Positions 17,411 through 26,067 of a DNA stretch of 64,000 nucleotides are shown here, piece after piece. The DNA is from PALSA-505 sp036501145 (GTDB taxonomy: Bacteria; Actinomycetota; Actinomycetes; Streptosporangiales; Streptosporangiaceae), in NCBI GenBank assembly GCA_036501145.1, contig DASYAV010000052.1, positions 74,503 through 138,502 of the forward strand, given 5' to 3'. Below the pieces are notes generated by a model. That model was given only the letters and a program-made list of their open reading frames with translations, was not told the DNA's origin and did not search any database. Position numbers and translations under genes: made by a program. Position 1 is the stretch's first letter; each line of letters begins with the position of its first letter.

Positions 17411-18648
17411 ACGCTCACCACCGGATCGAGGCTGGTCGGCTGCGGCGTGCGGGCCGGCACCTCGAAGACGATCGTCGTGCCCTGGCCAGGTGCGGTGCGC
17501 ACCAGCAGCGTTCCGCCGCACATCTGCGCCCTGGACTGCATGCCACGCAGGCCGAATCCGCAGGGCTGCGGCGACGGTGTGAAGCCGCGCCCGTCGTCGT
17601 GCACGGTGAGCCGCGCCATGTCGCACGCGTACTCGAGGGAGAGCCGCACCGAGCGTGCCTGCGCGTGCCGGCGGACGTTCGACAGCGCCTCCTGGGCGGC
17701 TCGCAGCAGCGCCACCTCGCAATCAGCCGGAAGCTCACGCGATGCGCCGGTCACCGACAAGGGCACCGGGAAACCGAGATCCATCCCGATCCGCCCGGCC
17801 AGCCGCCGCAACGCCTCCTCCAGCGGGCCGGCCAGCGATCCCGGAGCCAGCTCGGCGACCAGCACCTGTGCTTCGGCGAGGTTCTCCCGCGCGGTCTGTG
17901 CGGCCATCGTGAGCTGCTCGTGGGCGTGCGTGCCTTCGCTGGTGGTGCGGGCCGCCGCCTGCACGAGCATGAGGATGCTGGCGAATCCCTGGGTCAGCGT
18001 GTCATGTATGTCCCGGGCGATCCGCTCACGCTCGGCCAGCCTGCCGCGGAACTCAGACAGCCGCTCCAGCTCCGCCTGGGCGGACTGCAGCCGGCCTATG
18101 AGATTGGCCCGCTCGGTGTTCTGATCGACGATCTGCCGCATCCATGAACCGGCCCCCAGGGAGAACATGAGGGTGAGCGCCGCGGTCAGGCAATAGCCGG
18201 CCAGCGAGATGGCAGTGGGCGGGACGGCGATGAATCGGACGGCCGGCACCACGCTGAGCACCATGACGAGCGTGCGGGCCCGCCGGGGCGGAAGCACGAG
18301 GAATACCTGCGGCCCGATGGCGAACAGTGCCGCGCAGCTCTGCATGACGAGGACCGCGGCGACGGCGAACATGACGACGACCAGCACGACGTATCCGCCC
18401 ATGACCCAGGGACCCCGGTCACCGGTACCCGTGCGCCGGGCGGCCGCACCAGCGAGCCAGCACATCGTGAGCAGGCCTGCCGCGGCCGCCCGCCCGGCGG
18501 GCCCGGGTGTGCCCGCGGTGGCGACGAGGGTGAGGCCGAACCCCAGCAGCGCGGCTAGCAGGGCCTCCCCGCCTGGAAACTTCCCCCAGGTCTGATAGCG
18601 CGATCGGCCGGAATAGTCCGGCCGGGGGACGTCAAGTTCACCAGCCAT
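17407..18648 (-). CDS. Sensor histidine kinase (HisKA_3 type)
   Basis: 413 residues. About six membrane helices lie between residues 27 and 165, without a large extracellular domain, so it probably senses something in or at the membrane. A coiled segment (170-205) leads to the dimerisation/phosphoacceptor motif RERIARDIHDTLTQG with His215, and a C-terminal HATPase region has ALSNVRRHAQA and the G boxes DDGRGF and FGLRGMQSRA. This is the NarX/DesK-like family that pairs with NarL-type regulators, as found immediately downstream. Confidence 0.93.
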   Translation of the reverse strand: MAGELDVPRPDYSGRSRYQTWGKFPGGEALLAALLGFGLTLVATAGTPGPAGRAAAAGLLTMCWLAGAAARRTGTGDRGPWVMGGYVVLVVVMFAVAAVLVMQSCAALFAIGPQVFLVLPPRRARTLVMVLSVVPAVRFIAVPPTAISLAGYCLTAALTLMFSLGAGSWMRQIVDQNTERANLIGRLQSAQAELERLSEFRGRLAERERIARDIHDTLTQGFASILMLVQAAARTTSEGTHAHEQLTMAAQTARENLAEAQVLVAELAPGSLAGPLEEALRRLAGRIGMDLGFPVPLSVTGASRELPADCEVALLRAAQEALSNVRRHAQARSVRLSLEYACDMARLTVHDDGRGFTPSPQPCGFGLRGMQSRAQMCGGTLLVRTAPGQGTTIVFEVPARTPQPTSLDPVVSV

Positions 18649-18850
18649 GCCAGCGGGCCCCGGAATCGTCGTCTCAGTGCGTGATGTTGGTGTGCGTCAC
18701 GATGGTGATGTTCTGCCCAGGTCGGATGTGCATCACACCAGGGAACCATAACAAACTGACATCTATCGTAACTGACGATAAACAAATCAACATCTCGCCC
18801 CAACGGCCCGATGGGGACGGGAACCGGGACCCGCCGGCCCCGGCGCCGCC

Positions 18851-19900
18851 TCAGCCGTCTCGCGTGGTGATCAAGCTGATGAAGTCATGCAACTCCCGGG
18901 ACATCGGGGCGCCGGCCAAAGCCTCATCCAGCAGCTTCTCAGCGCGGCGCAGCCTCTCCTGCACCATGGCCTCGGCCTGGGCCCGCGCGCCGAGGCGTTC
19001 GAAAAGCCCGCGGATCCAGGATTCCTCGCCCGCGTCGAGCGGCGCGGGCCGCGAGTAGAGCGCGGACAGCCGGGCCAGGTCCGCCGGCTCCGCCCGCTGC
19101 CAGGCCAGCACCGCCGGTATGCCCAGCTTGCGTTCGCAGATGTCCAGGGCCGGTTTGCCGGTGACCGTCTCGTCTCCCCAGACCCCCAGGATGTCGTCCT
19201 GCATCTGGAACGCTTCGCCGATCGCGAGGCCGAAGTCCCCCAGGGCGGTGATCACGCCGTCGGGCGCGCCGCCCATGATCGCGCCCAGTTTCGCAGCGCA
19301 GCCGAACAGGGCACCGGTCTTCCTCTCCGCCATCGCCAGGTACTGGGGGAGGCCGGGATCCGGGCCGGTCCGCATGGTCAGGTCGAGGAACTGGCCTTCG
19401 CACAAGTCCCGGCAGGTCCGGGCCAGCAGCCGCACGCTGTCCCGGGCCTGGCCCGGTTCCAGCGTGCCGTCGGTCAGCGCGAGGTGGGCCAGGGTGAACA
19501 GCCCGTCCCCGACGTTCACCGCCTGCGGCATGCCCCAGACCGCCCAGACGGTCGGGCGGCGCCGCCGCAGCAGGCTGGCGTCCTCGATGTCGTCATGCAC
19601 GAGAGAGAAATTGTGTATCAGTTCCACGGCCAGCGCACCTGGCAGGGCTGCGGCCGGCGAACCGGTCAGCGATTCGCAGACGAGCAGGCAGATGAATGGC
19701 CGCACCCGCTTACCGCAATTGTCATGAACGGGTTCCAGGTTCCGGTTCAGCCAGCCGAAATGGTAGGCCATCATCTGATAGAGCGCCTTGGCCGGCGGTT
19801 GCGGCTTGACGATCTGGCGTAGCCGTTCATCTAGAAGCTTGTTGTAGCAGGCGAGCTTCTCTTGCAGATAGTCCACTGAACCCCCAGGACGGAACCGCAT
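18851..19900 (-). CDS. Polyprenyl (probably geranylgeranyl) diphosphate synthase
   Basis: 349 residues. Class I trans-prenyltransferase with both Asp-rich motifs: LVHDDIED (Asp103, 104, 107) and QMQDDILG (about 233-240), plus GKRVRP near the start and ELIHNFSL before the first motif. The first motif is the short DDxxD form, with Phe five residues ahead of it, the pattern of archaeal-type GGPP synthases, so a C20 product is the best guess. Start could instead be the GTG at 19876 after GGGGG. Upstream, 19923-19941 holds two small dyads (TGTGATCACA; ACAAT/ATTGT) as possible control sites. It sits downstream of, and in line with, the radical SAM gene; no terpene cyclase or prenyltransferase was seen. 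Confidence 0.9.
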   Translation of the reverse strand: MRFRPGGSVDYLQEKLACYNKLLDERLRQIVKPQPPAKALYQMMAYHFGWLNRNLEPVHDNCGKRVRPFICLLVCESLTGSPAAALPGALAVELIHNFSLVHDDIEDASLLRRRRPTVWAVWGMPQAVNVGDGLFTLAHLALTDGTLEPGQARDSVRLLARTCRDLCEGQFLDLTMRTGPDPGLPQYLAMAERKTGALFGCAAKLGAIMGGAPDGVITALGDFGLAIGEAFQMQDDILGVWGDETVTGKPALDICERKLGIPAVLAWQRAEPADLARLSALYSRPAPLDAGEESWIRGLFERLGARAQAEAMVQERLRRAEKLLDEALAGAPMSRELHDFISLITTRDG

Positions 19901-19976
19901 TTCAGCGCCGCCACCGGCTGCATGTGATCACAATTGATTGTCCGCCAGCCCACGTCATCCGTCTGTCGCCGCCGCG

Positions 19977-21392
19977 TTATGGCGCCATCCGCCGCGGCGG
20001 GCAGCCATGGCGCACGGCGGCGATCGGCAGCAGCGCGCGCAGTTCACGATTCTCTCCCGCATCCAGCAGGGCATGCTGCACGCAGGCAGGCACCAGGGTG
20101 CCGTTCTCCGGGTGCGCCATCGCATAGTGGCAGGCGGCCAGCCGCTCCTGAGTGCCCCGGATCCGCGGATCGCTGCTGCCCTCGCCGCGCTGCATCAGAT
20201 CCCAGGCCGGGCGCACGTCGCCGGCGTCCATGAACTGGTGCATGACATAGCTGACCGGCCGAACCCGGTACCGGAGCAGCCGGCCGGGGCCGGCCCTGCG
20301 CGCCGCCCGCGCTAGCCAGCCGGCCGCGATGACCACGGCACGCGGGTGCGCCGCCGTCACCAGAGCGATCCGCGCCGCCAGCAAGGGCATCGGGGTGCCG
20401 GTGAAGTTCAGCTGGCCGAAGTAACGGAAGAAGGCGTCCCTGACCGCCAGATCCCGGCGGTCGCCTGCGTCAAGCACCGGGCACCACCGGTCACCGAGCC
20501 AGAAGCCGTAGGCGGCCCGGTTGCAGCGCACGTCGCCATGCTCGAAAAGGTGGTGGTCCAGCCGGGTGCCGACGCCCCGTTCGATCTGCGCCCAGACCTG
20601 ATCTCCCGTGATGTCGCGGAACGGCTCGTGCCATCGCCGCTCGTCGCCCAGGAACGCGGCGGGCTGGAAGGAGAACATGCCGTACCCCATCGCGCGGCAG
20701 TCCCGGACCACCCGGGCCACCTGGCCGATGTTGGCCGGGGTGACCGTCATGTTGTGCGCGAGAAACGAGCGCACGCCGTGCTCGCGGCGCAGCCGGGCGA
20801 ACATCAGCGCGAAACGTTCCCGGTAGGGGTTCAGCGACGCCTCGTCTGCGGGCCTGGCGATGCCTCGCCGGCCGGACATCAGCGAGTCGAAGTGCGCGGC
20901 GAACGACAGCCGCCGCAGCCGCACCCGCCCCCCCGGGCCGAGCACCAGCCTCTCCAGGTAGTCGTAGCCGAAGTCACCGTGGGTGAAGCTCATCGGCTCA
21001 CGCCCGTGGCTGCGCATGATCTCCAGTGCGGCCGCGTGGTCATCCGCCGTCAGCAGGCTGACCTCGCCCCCGATGAGCTGGGCGTGCGCCCGCGGCCCGC
21101 GGACCGCGCGCAGCAGGCCCAGCTGGGCCCGGACCTGTGCCAGGGTGTGCGCTCCGTCCACCCGCACCTGGTTGGCGTCCCGCGAGTGGTAGCACGGCGT
21201 GCAGGCGAGGTCGCATTTCGGGAACACGCCGTGGGTGCCCTCACAGCCCACTGCGTGCCGTCCGAGAGTCTGGCCCGGCGTCCGCGCCGTCTCGGGCAGT
21301 TCGGCCCAGCGGCGGGCCAGGGCGGCCACGAATTCCGGATCGGCAGGCCGCAGCGCGCGCACTGCCGCGCGGACTCTCGCCATGACGCGCAC
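19977..21392 (-). CDS. Radical SAM protein of unknown substrate
   Basis: 471 residues, GTG start at 21392 with AAGGAGG 7 bases upstream. Residues 60-67 read CDLACTPC, the CX3CX2C [4Fe-4S] cluster motif of radical SAM enzymes, followed by Tyr (usual aromatic position). LIGGEVSLL (about 107-115) matches the SAM-binding GGE motif. A C-terminal region of about 200 residues has scattered Cys (DVRCNRAAYGFWLGDRWCPV, LAACHYAM, LVPACVQHAL) but no clear SPASM motif. The class cannot be assigned. It is 76 bases upstream of the prenyl diphosphate synthase in the same direction, hinting at a joint isoprenoid-related task; unproven. Confidence 0.82.
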   Translation of the reverse strand: MRVMARVRAAVRALRPADPEFVAALARRWAELPETARTPGQTLGRHAVGCEGTHGVFPKCDLACTPCYHSRDANQVRVDGAHTLAQVRAQLGLLRAVRGPRAHAQLIGGEVSLLTADDHAAALEIMRSHGREPMSFTHGDFGYDYLERLVLGPGGRVRLRRLSFAAHFDSLMSGRRGIARPADEASLNPYRERFALMFARLRREHGVRSFLAHNMTVTPANIGQVARVVRDCRAMGYGMFSFQPAAFLGDERRWHEPFRDITGDQVWAQIERGVGTRLDHHLFEHGDVRCNRAAYGFWLGDRWCPVLDAGDRRDLAVRDAFFRYFGQLNFTGTPMPLLAARIALVTAAHPRAVVIAAGWLARAARRAGPGRLLRYRVRPVSYVMHQFMDAGDVRPAWDLMQRGEGSSDPRIRGTQERLAACHYAMAHPENGTLVPACVQHALLDAGENRELRALLPIAAVRHGCPPRRMAP

Positions 21393-21534
21393 GGGTCATC
21401 CTCCTTCGCCTAGCCTCGCGGGGATGGCACCACATGCGCCCGGCCGGGCACCGCATGCATGTCAGGCCGGTGACACTTTCCGTGCCGGTCCGCCCGGCTG
21501 ATGATGGCATCGGCGCTGAACCCGAGGAGGCAGC

Positions 21535-21819
21535 ATGGCGCGCGCCACGTGGAATGGGGCGATCCTGGCGGAGACCGACCGCGCGGTCCGGCTCGAGGGG
21601 AACACGTACTTCCCTCCGGAGTCCGTGCGTCGCGAGAACCTCACCAGGACGCGCTCCTGGTCGCTGTGCCCGTGGAAAGGTGTCGCACGTTACTGCTCTG
21701 TGGTCGTCGCCGGGCAGGTGAACAGGAACGCCGCCTGGTACTACCCGCATCCGACCCCGCCCGCCCGGAAGATCAAGAATCACGTCGCCTTCTGGAACGG
21801 GGTGCAGGTGGAGGACTAG
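21535..21819 (+). CDS. DUF427 family small protein
   Basis: 94 residues, GAGGAGGCAGC just ahead of the ATG. It shows the DUF427 pattern: ATWNGAILAETD, VRLEGNTYFPPESV, then a Cys-Pro-Trp-Lys-Gly element (CPWKGVARYCSV) and a C-terminal HVAFWNGVQVED. This is a compact beta-rich fold of unknown function, common in actinobacteria and proteobacteria. The strongly conserved CPWKG suggests a functional surface. Flanked by oppositely oriented radical SAM and merB genes, so probably monocistronic. Confidence 0.85.
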   Translation: MARATWNGAILAETDRAVRLEGNTYFPPESVRRENLTRTRSWSLCPWKGVARYCSVVVAGQVNRNAAWYYPHPTPPARKIKNHVAFWNGVQVED

Positions 21820-21852
21820 GTGTGACGTGGCCCGCCAGTCCGGTGCTGCCAG

Positions 21853-22587
21853 TCAGGTGCTGCCGGGCGGCTCAGCTGCCTCGGGCTGCATCAGCGTGCC
21901 GAACTCCGCGATACCGAACCGCAGCGCCCTCGCCTGGTCGAGGACCTTGCCGGTGATGTTGTCGTGCGATGCGGCCCAGGCCTGGGCCGCATCGGCGCTG
22001 GTGAAGAAGTTGATGTACCCGCAGGCGCGGTCGGCCGATGAACACCCAGCGCTGCCGGTGGTCCCTGCGTACACGACGGCTTCACCGGGCGACCACTGTG
22101 CCTGGTCGCGGTCCACCCCGACGATGACGACGCGGCCGGTACCTGGTTCGGCGGCGGTGATCGTCACCGGCCGGCCGAGCATGGCGGACACCCCCAGCGC
22201 GTCGATGGCGCACATGGCGTAGACGGCGGGACCGCCCGCCCAGGACAGCCGGACCGGCGTGCGGGACGGCGAAAACGGGTAAGCCGCCCGGATCTCGCCC
22301 CGGTCATCGAATACCACCATGTCCCGTTCGCCCAGTTCGGCGAGCACCGGGTCAAGCTCAAAGCCGTGGGCATGAGCGAAGTCCGCGAGGTCGGCGCGGC
22401 GGAGCGCCCGGCCGGTCGCGGCGAAGCCGGCCAGGATGTGCTGGTGCACTTCCCGGGCCCGTGGGGCGAGCGGGATGGCGGCGCGGCGCTTCCCGCCGGG
22501 GCGCTGCCAGGGCAGGTTCTGCCCGTCTGGGCTCTGCCCGGCTGGACTTTGCCCGTCCGGGCTCTGCTGAGCCGATGCCTCGGTCAT
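21853..22587 (-). CDS. merB: Organomercurial lyase (alkylmercury lyase)
   Basis: 244 residues; GGAGG 6 bases before the ATG. Cleaves the C-Hg bond of organomercurials, giving Hg(II) for MerA. The catalytic triad can be aligned: Cys126 and Asp129 in MCAIDALG and Cys189 in ACGYINFF, corresponding to Cys96, Asp99 and Cys159 of the R831b enzyme. An extra Cys182 lies nearby. The N-terminal 35 residues are a low-complexity repeat (SPDGQSPAGQSPDGQ) not needed for the fold, followed by the usual winged-helix region. It follows merA by 56 bases on the same strand, forming a merA-merB operon. Confidence 0.92.
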   Translation of the reverse strand: MTEASAQQSPDGQSPAGQSPDGQNLPWQRPGGKRRAAIPLAPRAREVHQHILAGFAATGRALRRADLADFAHAHGFELDPVLAELGERDMVVFDDRGEIRAAYPFSPSRTPVRLSWAGGPAVYAMCAIDALGVSAMLGRPVTITAAEPGTGRVVIVGVDRDQAQWSPGEAVVYAGTTGSAGCSSADRACGYINFFTSADAAQAWAASHDNITGKVLDQARALRFGIAEFGTLMQPEAAEPPGST

Positions 22588-22643
22588 TGCGGACCTCCGG
22601 GACCGATCATCTCAAAGGCGGGGAAGCGGTGCAGGATCCACGG

Positions 22644-24089
22644 TCAGGCGGCGCAGCAGGACAGCCGGGATACGTCCCTGCTGTAGGACTGCGCCGCCAG
22701 CTTCAGCGCCTCGGTCATGGTCAGGTAGGGACACCACAGGCCGGCCAGCTGCGTCACCGTCATCCGCCCGGTGATGGCGAGGCCGGCGGTGGTGATCACC
22801 TCGCCTGCGCCGTCCGCGACGGCGTGGGCGCCGAGCAGCCGGCCTGTGCCGGCCTCGGCGACGAGCTTGACCAGGCCGCGGGTTTCCCGGTTGACCACCG
22901 CGCGCGGGACGTGCCGGAGCGGCAGCGTCCGGCAGTCCGGGCGACGCCCCTGCCGCACCGCCTGGGCCTCGGTGAGCCCGACCGAGGCGACGGCCGGGTC
23001 GGTGAAGATCACCCGGGGCATCGCCGTGTAGTCAAGCGCACGGCCGCCACCGCCCAGCGCGTTCTCGGCCGCCAGCGTGCCTTGAGCGGCGGCGGCGTAG
23101 ACGTACTGCGGTCCGGCGGTGACGTCTCCGGCGGCCCAGACCCGGGGGTTGCTCGTCTGCTGGCGGCCATCGACGGGGATCGCGCCGTCGGCCCCGGTCC
23201 TGACGCCGGCGGCAGCCAGGTCGAGCCCGCCCGTGACGGCACGCCGGCCAGCGGCCAGCAGCAGGTCCTGGCCGCGCAGCGTGCTCCGGCGCCGGGACCG
23301 GGCCGCTCCCTCGGCACCGGCCGGGAGCCTGGCCAGGGCGGTCGCCACGAGGTGACCGGACTCGTCACGTGTTACCGAGCGCAGCTCGCTCGCGGTGTGC
23401 ACGTGGATACCCTCGTCGGCGAGGGTGCCCGTGAGGGCCGCAGAGATCTCGGGTTCCTCGGCGGGCGCCAGCCGGTCCAGCGCCTCCACCAGGTCGACCC
23501 GGGCGCCGAGACGTGCGAACATCTGGCTCTGTTCCAGCCCGATGGCCCCGCCGCCCAGCACGAGCAGCGACTGCGGCAGCTCGTCCAGCGCGGCCGCGCT
23601 GGCCGCCGTCAGGTAGCCTGCCCGGCGCAACCCGGGGACCGGTGGTACCCAGGGCGCCGATCCGGTCGCCACCAGGTAGTGCGCCGCATCGACAAGCTCG
23701 CTGCCGCCGCCCCGGATGGCAACGTGGAGCCTGGGGCCCGGCACGAATCTGGCCTGCCCGGGGATGATCCGCCAGCCGTGCTCATTGGCCAGGTCGAGGT
23801 ACTTGCCCTGGCGCATCGCTGCCACCAGATCGTCCTTGCCGGCGATCAGGGCCGGGAAGTTCACCGGACCCGCCTGCGTGCCCACCCCGGGGAACCGGGG
23901 TGCCACGGCGTCATGCCTGGCGCCCGCCGCTGCGAGCAGCGCCTTGGACGGCACGCACCCGGTGTTCACGCAGGTGCCACCCACCTCGGCGCGCTCCACC
24001 ATGACCACGCTGTGGCCGCCGGCCCGGGCGGTGATCGCCGCGGCGAACGCCGCGGCTCCCGAGCCGATTATCGCCATGTCGTATCGCAT
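22644..24089 (-). CDS. merA: Mercuric reductase
   Basis: About 481 residues from MRYDMAIIGSG. A flavoprotein of the disulfide oxidoreductase family that reduces Hg(II) to Hg(0) with NADPH. FAD site GSGAAAFAAA, redox-active pair Cys40/Cys45 in GGTCVNTGCVPSK, NADP-binding LVLGGGAIGLEQ, second FAD motif VWAAGDVT, and the C-terminal vicinal Cys pair in LSCCAA that hands mercury to the active site and distinguishes MerA from lipoamide dehydrogenase. There is no N-terminal heavy-metal-associated domain. The start has only a weak GCAGGA site; a longer form from 24149 is possible but less likely. A dyad at 24142-24155 is the probable operator. No mercury transporter or regulator is adjacent. Confidence 0.95.
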   Translation of the reverse strand: MRYDMAIIGSGAAAFAAAITARAGGHSVVMVERAEVGGTCVNTGCVPSKALLAAAGARHDAVAPRFPGVGTQAGPVNFPALIAGKDDLVAAMRQGKYLDLANEHGWRIIPGQARFVPGPRLHVAIRGGGSELVDAAHYLVATGSAPWVPPVPGLRRAGYLTAASAAALDELPQSLLVLGGGAIGLEQSQMFARLGARVDLVEALDRLAPAEEPEISAALTGTLADEGIHVHTASELRSVTRDESGHLVATALARLPAGAEGAARSRRRSTLRGQDLLLAAGRRAVTGGLDLAAAGVRTGADGAIPVDGRQQTSNPRVWAAGDVTAGPQYVYAAAAQGTLAAENALGGGGRALDYTAMPRVIFTDPAVASVGLTEAQAVRQGRRPDCRTLPLRHVPRAVVNRETRGLVKLVAEAGTGRLLGAHAVADGAGEVITTAGLAITGRMTVTQLAGLWCPYLTMTEALKLAAQSYSRDVSRLSCCAA

Positions 24090-24141
24090 GTCCTGCACCC
24101 GTCGTTGTGTCCATGCCCGGCCGCACCCATCAAGATATTCG

Positions 24142-24155
24142 CATATCAAGATATG
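24142..24155. promoter_or_regulatory. Probable mer operator dyad
   Basis: CATATC-AA-GATATG is a perfect 14-base inverted repeat 53 bases upstream of the merA start, in an AT-rich patch unusual for this DNA. The nearby bases 24129-24138 repeat part of it (TCAAGATATT). AT-rich ATA/TAT dyads of this kind are typical binding sites of ArsR/SmtB repressors, which control mer operons in actinomycetes. The CmtR-like protein at 14.0-14.4 kb is one candidate. Confidence 0.5.
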
Positions 24156-24247
24156 AGAAACAAGTTGCCGTCCGCGTCAGGGATCATCGATGCGCGGAGG
24201 CGGCTCCGGCGCGGGTGAGGCGCCGCCGCAGGCATGTATGCATGCGG

Positions 24248-24808
24248 CTATCCGGGACGGGTGCGCCGTTCGGCTTCGGCCCGGACCGCCTCCAGGCTGG
24301 CCCTGACCACGCCTTCCCAGCGTGCGGCGACCGCCGCGGCCCAGGCCTGGCCCAGCGCCCACAGGTCGGTACCGAGCTCACCGCTGTAATCCACCCGGGT
24401 GCGCCCGTCCTGGCTGCTGAGCACGAAAGCCTCGGTCACGTGCGGCACGGGGCCGCGTACCAGACGGAAATCGATCCGCTCCGGCGGGGTGAAGCGGACG
24501 GTCTCGACGGTGACCGCGACGAGGCGTCCCCGGACGGGGGTGCGGTGCGCGGCCAGCACCATGTCCGTCCCCCGCTCGAGAACCCGGATCTTCTCGGCCA
24601 TGGCCCGGGTCTGCCGGCCCAGGTAGGGACGGCTCAGCAGGTCGAACACCGGCCCCTGCGCGGCCCGGATGTCCACGCCGAACGGGCCAAGCTGCCGTAC
24701 CCGGCGCCCGAGGCCCAGATCGACGGGCATCGCCCCGGTCACCAGCCCGAGGTACCCGGCGCCGAGCACGCCCATCCCGCCCGCGGCGGCGAGGCAGAGC
24801 CGCTTCAT
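24248..24808 (-). CDS. SRPBCC (START-like) membrane-anchored protein
   Basis: 186 residues. An N-terminal hydrophobic segment (about 5-26, KRLCLAAAGGMGVLGAGYLG) anchors or exports the protein. The rest matches the polyketide cyclase/SRPBCC fold, which binds hydrophobic ligands in a helix-grip cavity: alternating strands through ERIDFRLVRGPVPHVTEAFVL (quoted as ERIDFRLVRG and VTEAFVLSS) and a long C-terminal helix WEGVVRASLEAVRAEAE. Divergent from the MbtH gene and downstream of nothing obvious. Ligand unknown. Confidence 0.75.
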   Translation of the reverse strand: MKRLCLAAAGGMGVLGAGYLGLVTGAMPVDLGLGRRVRQLGPFGVDIRAAQGPVFDLLSRPYLGRQTRAMAEKIRVLERGTDMVLAAHRTPVRGRLVAVTVETVRFTPPERIDFRLVRGPVPHVTEAFVLSSQDGRTRVDYSGELGTDLWALGQAWAAAVAARWEGVVRASLEAVRAEAERRTRPG

Positions 24809-24857
24809 GACTCCATCATCGCACCGTATGCGCAGCCCGGTCGGCGAGCCGGGTGAA

Positions 24858-24905
24858 TTTAACCGGCCGCGTCTTTTGGTACACTCTCTGCGGGCTGCCG
24901 CAGAG
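24858..24905 (+). promoter_or_regulatory. mbtH promoter and 5' leader hairpin
   Basis: TTTAAC (24858-24863), 16 bases, then TACACT (24880-24885) form a likely promoter. Right at the expected transcript start, CTCTGCGG (24886-24893) and CCGCAGAG (24898-24905) pair perfectly around a four-base loop, followed by a pyrimidine-rich run (TCATTTCCCTTTTCTCACTC). The hairpin could protect the 5' end of the mRNA, act as a protein site, or work as an early attenuator. Confidence 0.5.
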
Positions 24906-24942
24906 TCATTTCCCTTTTCTCACTCTCGTGGAAGTTAATCAA

Positions 24943-25206
24943 ATGCTGAGTCCATTCGATGATGAAGACGCGCTCTTCCTGGCGCTTATCAATGATGACG
25001 GCCAGTATTCACTCTGGCCGGCTTCCATGGACGTGCCGGCCGGCTGGGCAAAGGTCTATGGCGAGAAGAGCCGCAGCGAGTGCCTGCAGTTCATCGAAAA
25101 AAACTGGGCCGATCCGCGGCCCGGGAATCTTGCCGCCGCCCTGAAATCCGAGGACCCGGCCCGTCCGGGGAGCCGGCCACTGGCGCCCGGGCAGGAAGAG
25201 ACCTGA
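24943..25206 (+). CDS. MbtH-like NRPS accessory protein
   Basis: 87 residues from MLSPFDDED; GGAAG is the only ribosome-site-like sequence upstream. MbtH family signature is clear: SPFDDEDALFLALINDDGQ, YSLWPASMDVPAGW, and NWADPRP (the NXEXQxSxWP / PxGW / WTDxRP pattern), with all three conserved Trp. These proteins bind adenylation domains and are needed for folding or activity of many of them. The family is normally about 70 residues; the last 25 (DPARPGSRPLAPGQEET) are an extra tail. It is the only MbtH protein seen and may serve the adenylation domain at 1.9 kb, 21 kb away. Confidence 0.95.
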   Translation: MLSPFDDEDALFLALINDDGQYSLWPASMDVPAGWAKVYGEKSRSECLQFIEKNWADPRPGNLAAALKSEDPARPGSRPLAPGQEET

Positions 25207-25231
25207 AACGCCCGGCCGGGCCTGCCGCCGT

Positions 25232-26002
25232 TCAGACGAAGCTGACCTTCAGCCCGGCCTCGGTGAGCGCGCGGACCGCGCCGGGGTCGGCGTCCTGCCC
25301 GGTGATCAGCTCGCTCACCTCGGTCACCTCGCAGATCCTGGCGAACGCGACCTTGCCCACCTTCGAGCTGTCGGCGACCACGACCACCCGCTTGGCGCAC
25401 CTGATCATCTCGCCGTTGGTGTGCGCCTCCACCTCCTGGTGGGTGGTGCACCCCGCGCGGGCGTCGATGCCGTCCACGCCGATGAACGCGATGTCCAGGT
25501 TGAGCCCGGTCAGGCTGGCCTCGGCGATCGGCCCGGACAGCTCGTAGGACTCGCTGCGGACCACGCCGCCGGTCACGATCAGCTTGAGCTTGGGCCGCAC
25601 CGCGAGTTCGGAGGCGATGTTCAGCGCGTTCGTCACGATCGTGAGCTTGCCCTGGTCGGCGAGGGCGCGGGCGACCTCGGTGGCGGTCGTCCCGCCGGTG
25701 AGCGCGAGCGCCATCCCTTCGGACACGTAGCCGGCCGCCTCCTGCGCGATCCGCCGCTTCTCGTCGGCGTGCCGGACGCTCTTGTAGCGCAGCGGCAGTT
25801 CGTAGGAGACCGCGTGCGCGATCGCTCCGCCGTGGGTGCGTGCCAGCAGGCGCTGCTGCTCCAGGTGCACCAGGTCGCGGCGGATGGTCGCGGGGGATGC
25901 GCCCAGGTCTTCGGCCAGATCCGTGACCGCGACCGAACCGCCGTCGGCGAGCCGCTCGAGGATCACGCTCAGCCGTGCCGCTCTGTGCATGGTAAAGAGC
26001 AT
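25232..26002 (-). CDS. DeoR-family transcriptional regulator
   Basis: About 256 residues. N-terminal DeoR helix-turn-helix (RLSVILERLADGGSVAVTDL, then LGASPATIRRDLVHLEQQRLLARTHGGAI) and a C-terminal sugar-phosphate-binding domain with LALTGGTTATEVARAL, TNALNIASEL, LIVTGGVVR and DIAFIGVDGI. Such proteins repress sugar-use genes and release DNA on binding a phosphorylated sugar. The start is either of two Met codons four residues apart (26002 or 25990). Divergent from the alpha-galactosidase gene, which it probably controls. Confidence 0.92.
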   Translation of the reverse strand: MLFTMHRAARLSVILERLADGGSVAVTDLAEDLGASPATIRRDLVHLEQQRLLARTHGGAIAHAVSYELPLRYKSVRHADEKRRIAQEAAGYVSEGMALALTGGTTATEVARALADQGKLTIVTNALNIASELAVRPKLKLIVTGGVVRSESYELSGPIAEASLTGLNLDIAFIGVDGIDARAGCTTHQEVEAHTNGEMIRCAKRVVVVADSSKVGKVAFARICEVTEVSELITGQDADPGAVRALTEAGLKVSFV

Positions 26003-26067
26003 ATCGCTGCTGGCTGGCCGGTTGACGTGCAGTGGCCGCGGCGCGCCGACTATGCGCAATTTCGGTC

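Noticed and set aside
18649..18850. Regulatory element before the histidine kinase
   Set aside because: The 202-base gap has a TATCGT/ACGATA inverted repeat near 18763-18779 and is AT-richer, but no -35/-10 pair with acceptable spacing could be fixed.
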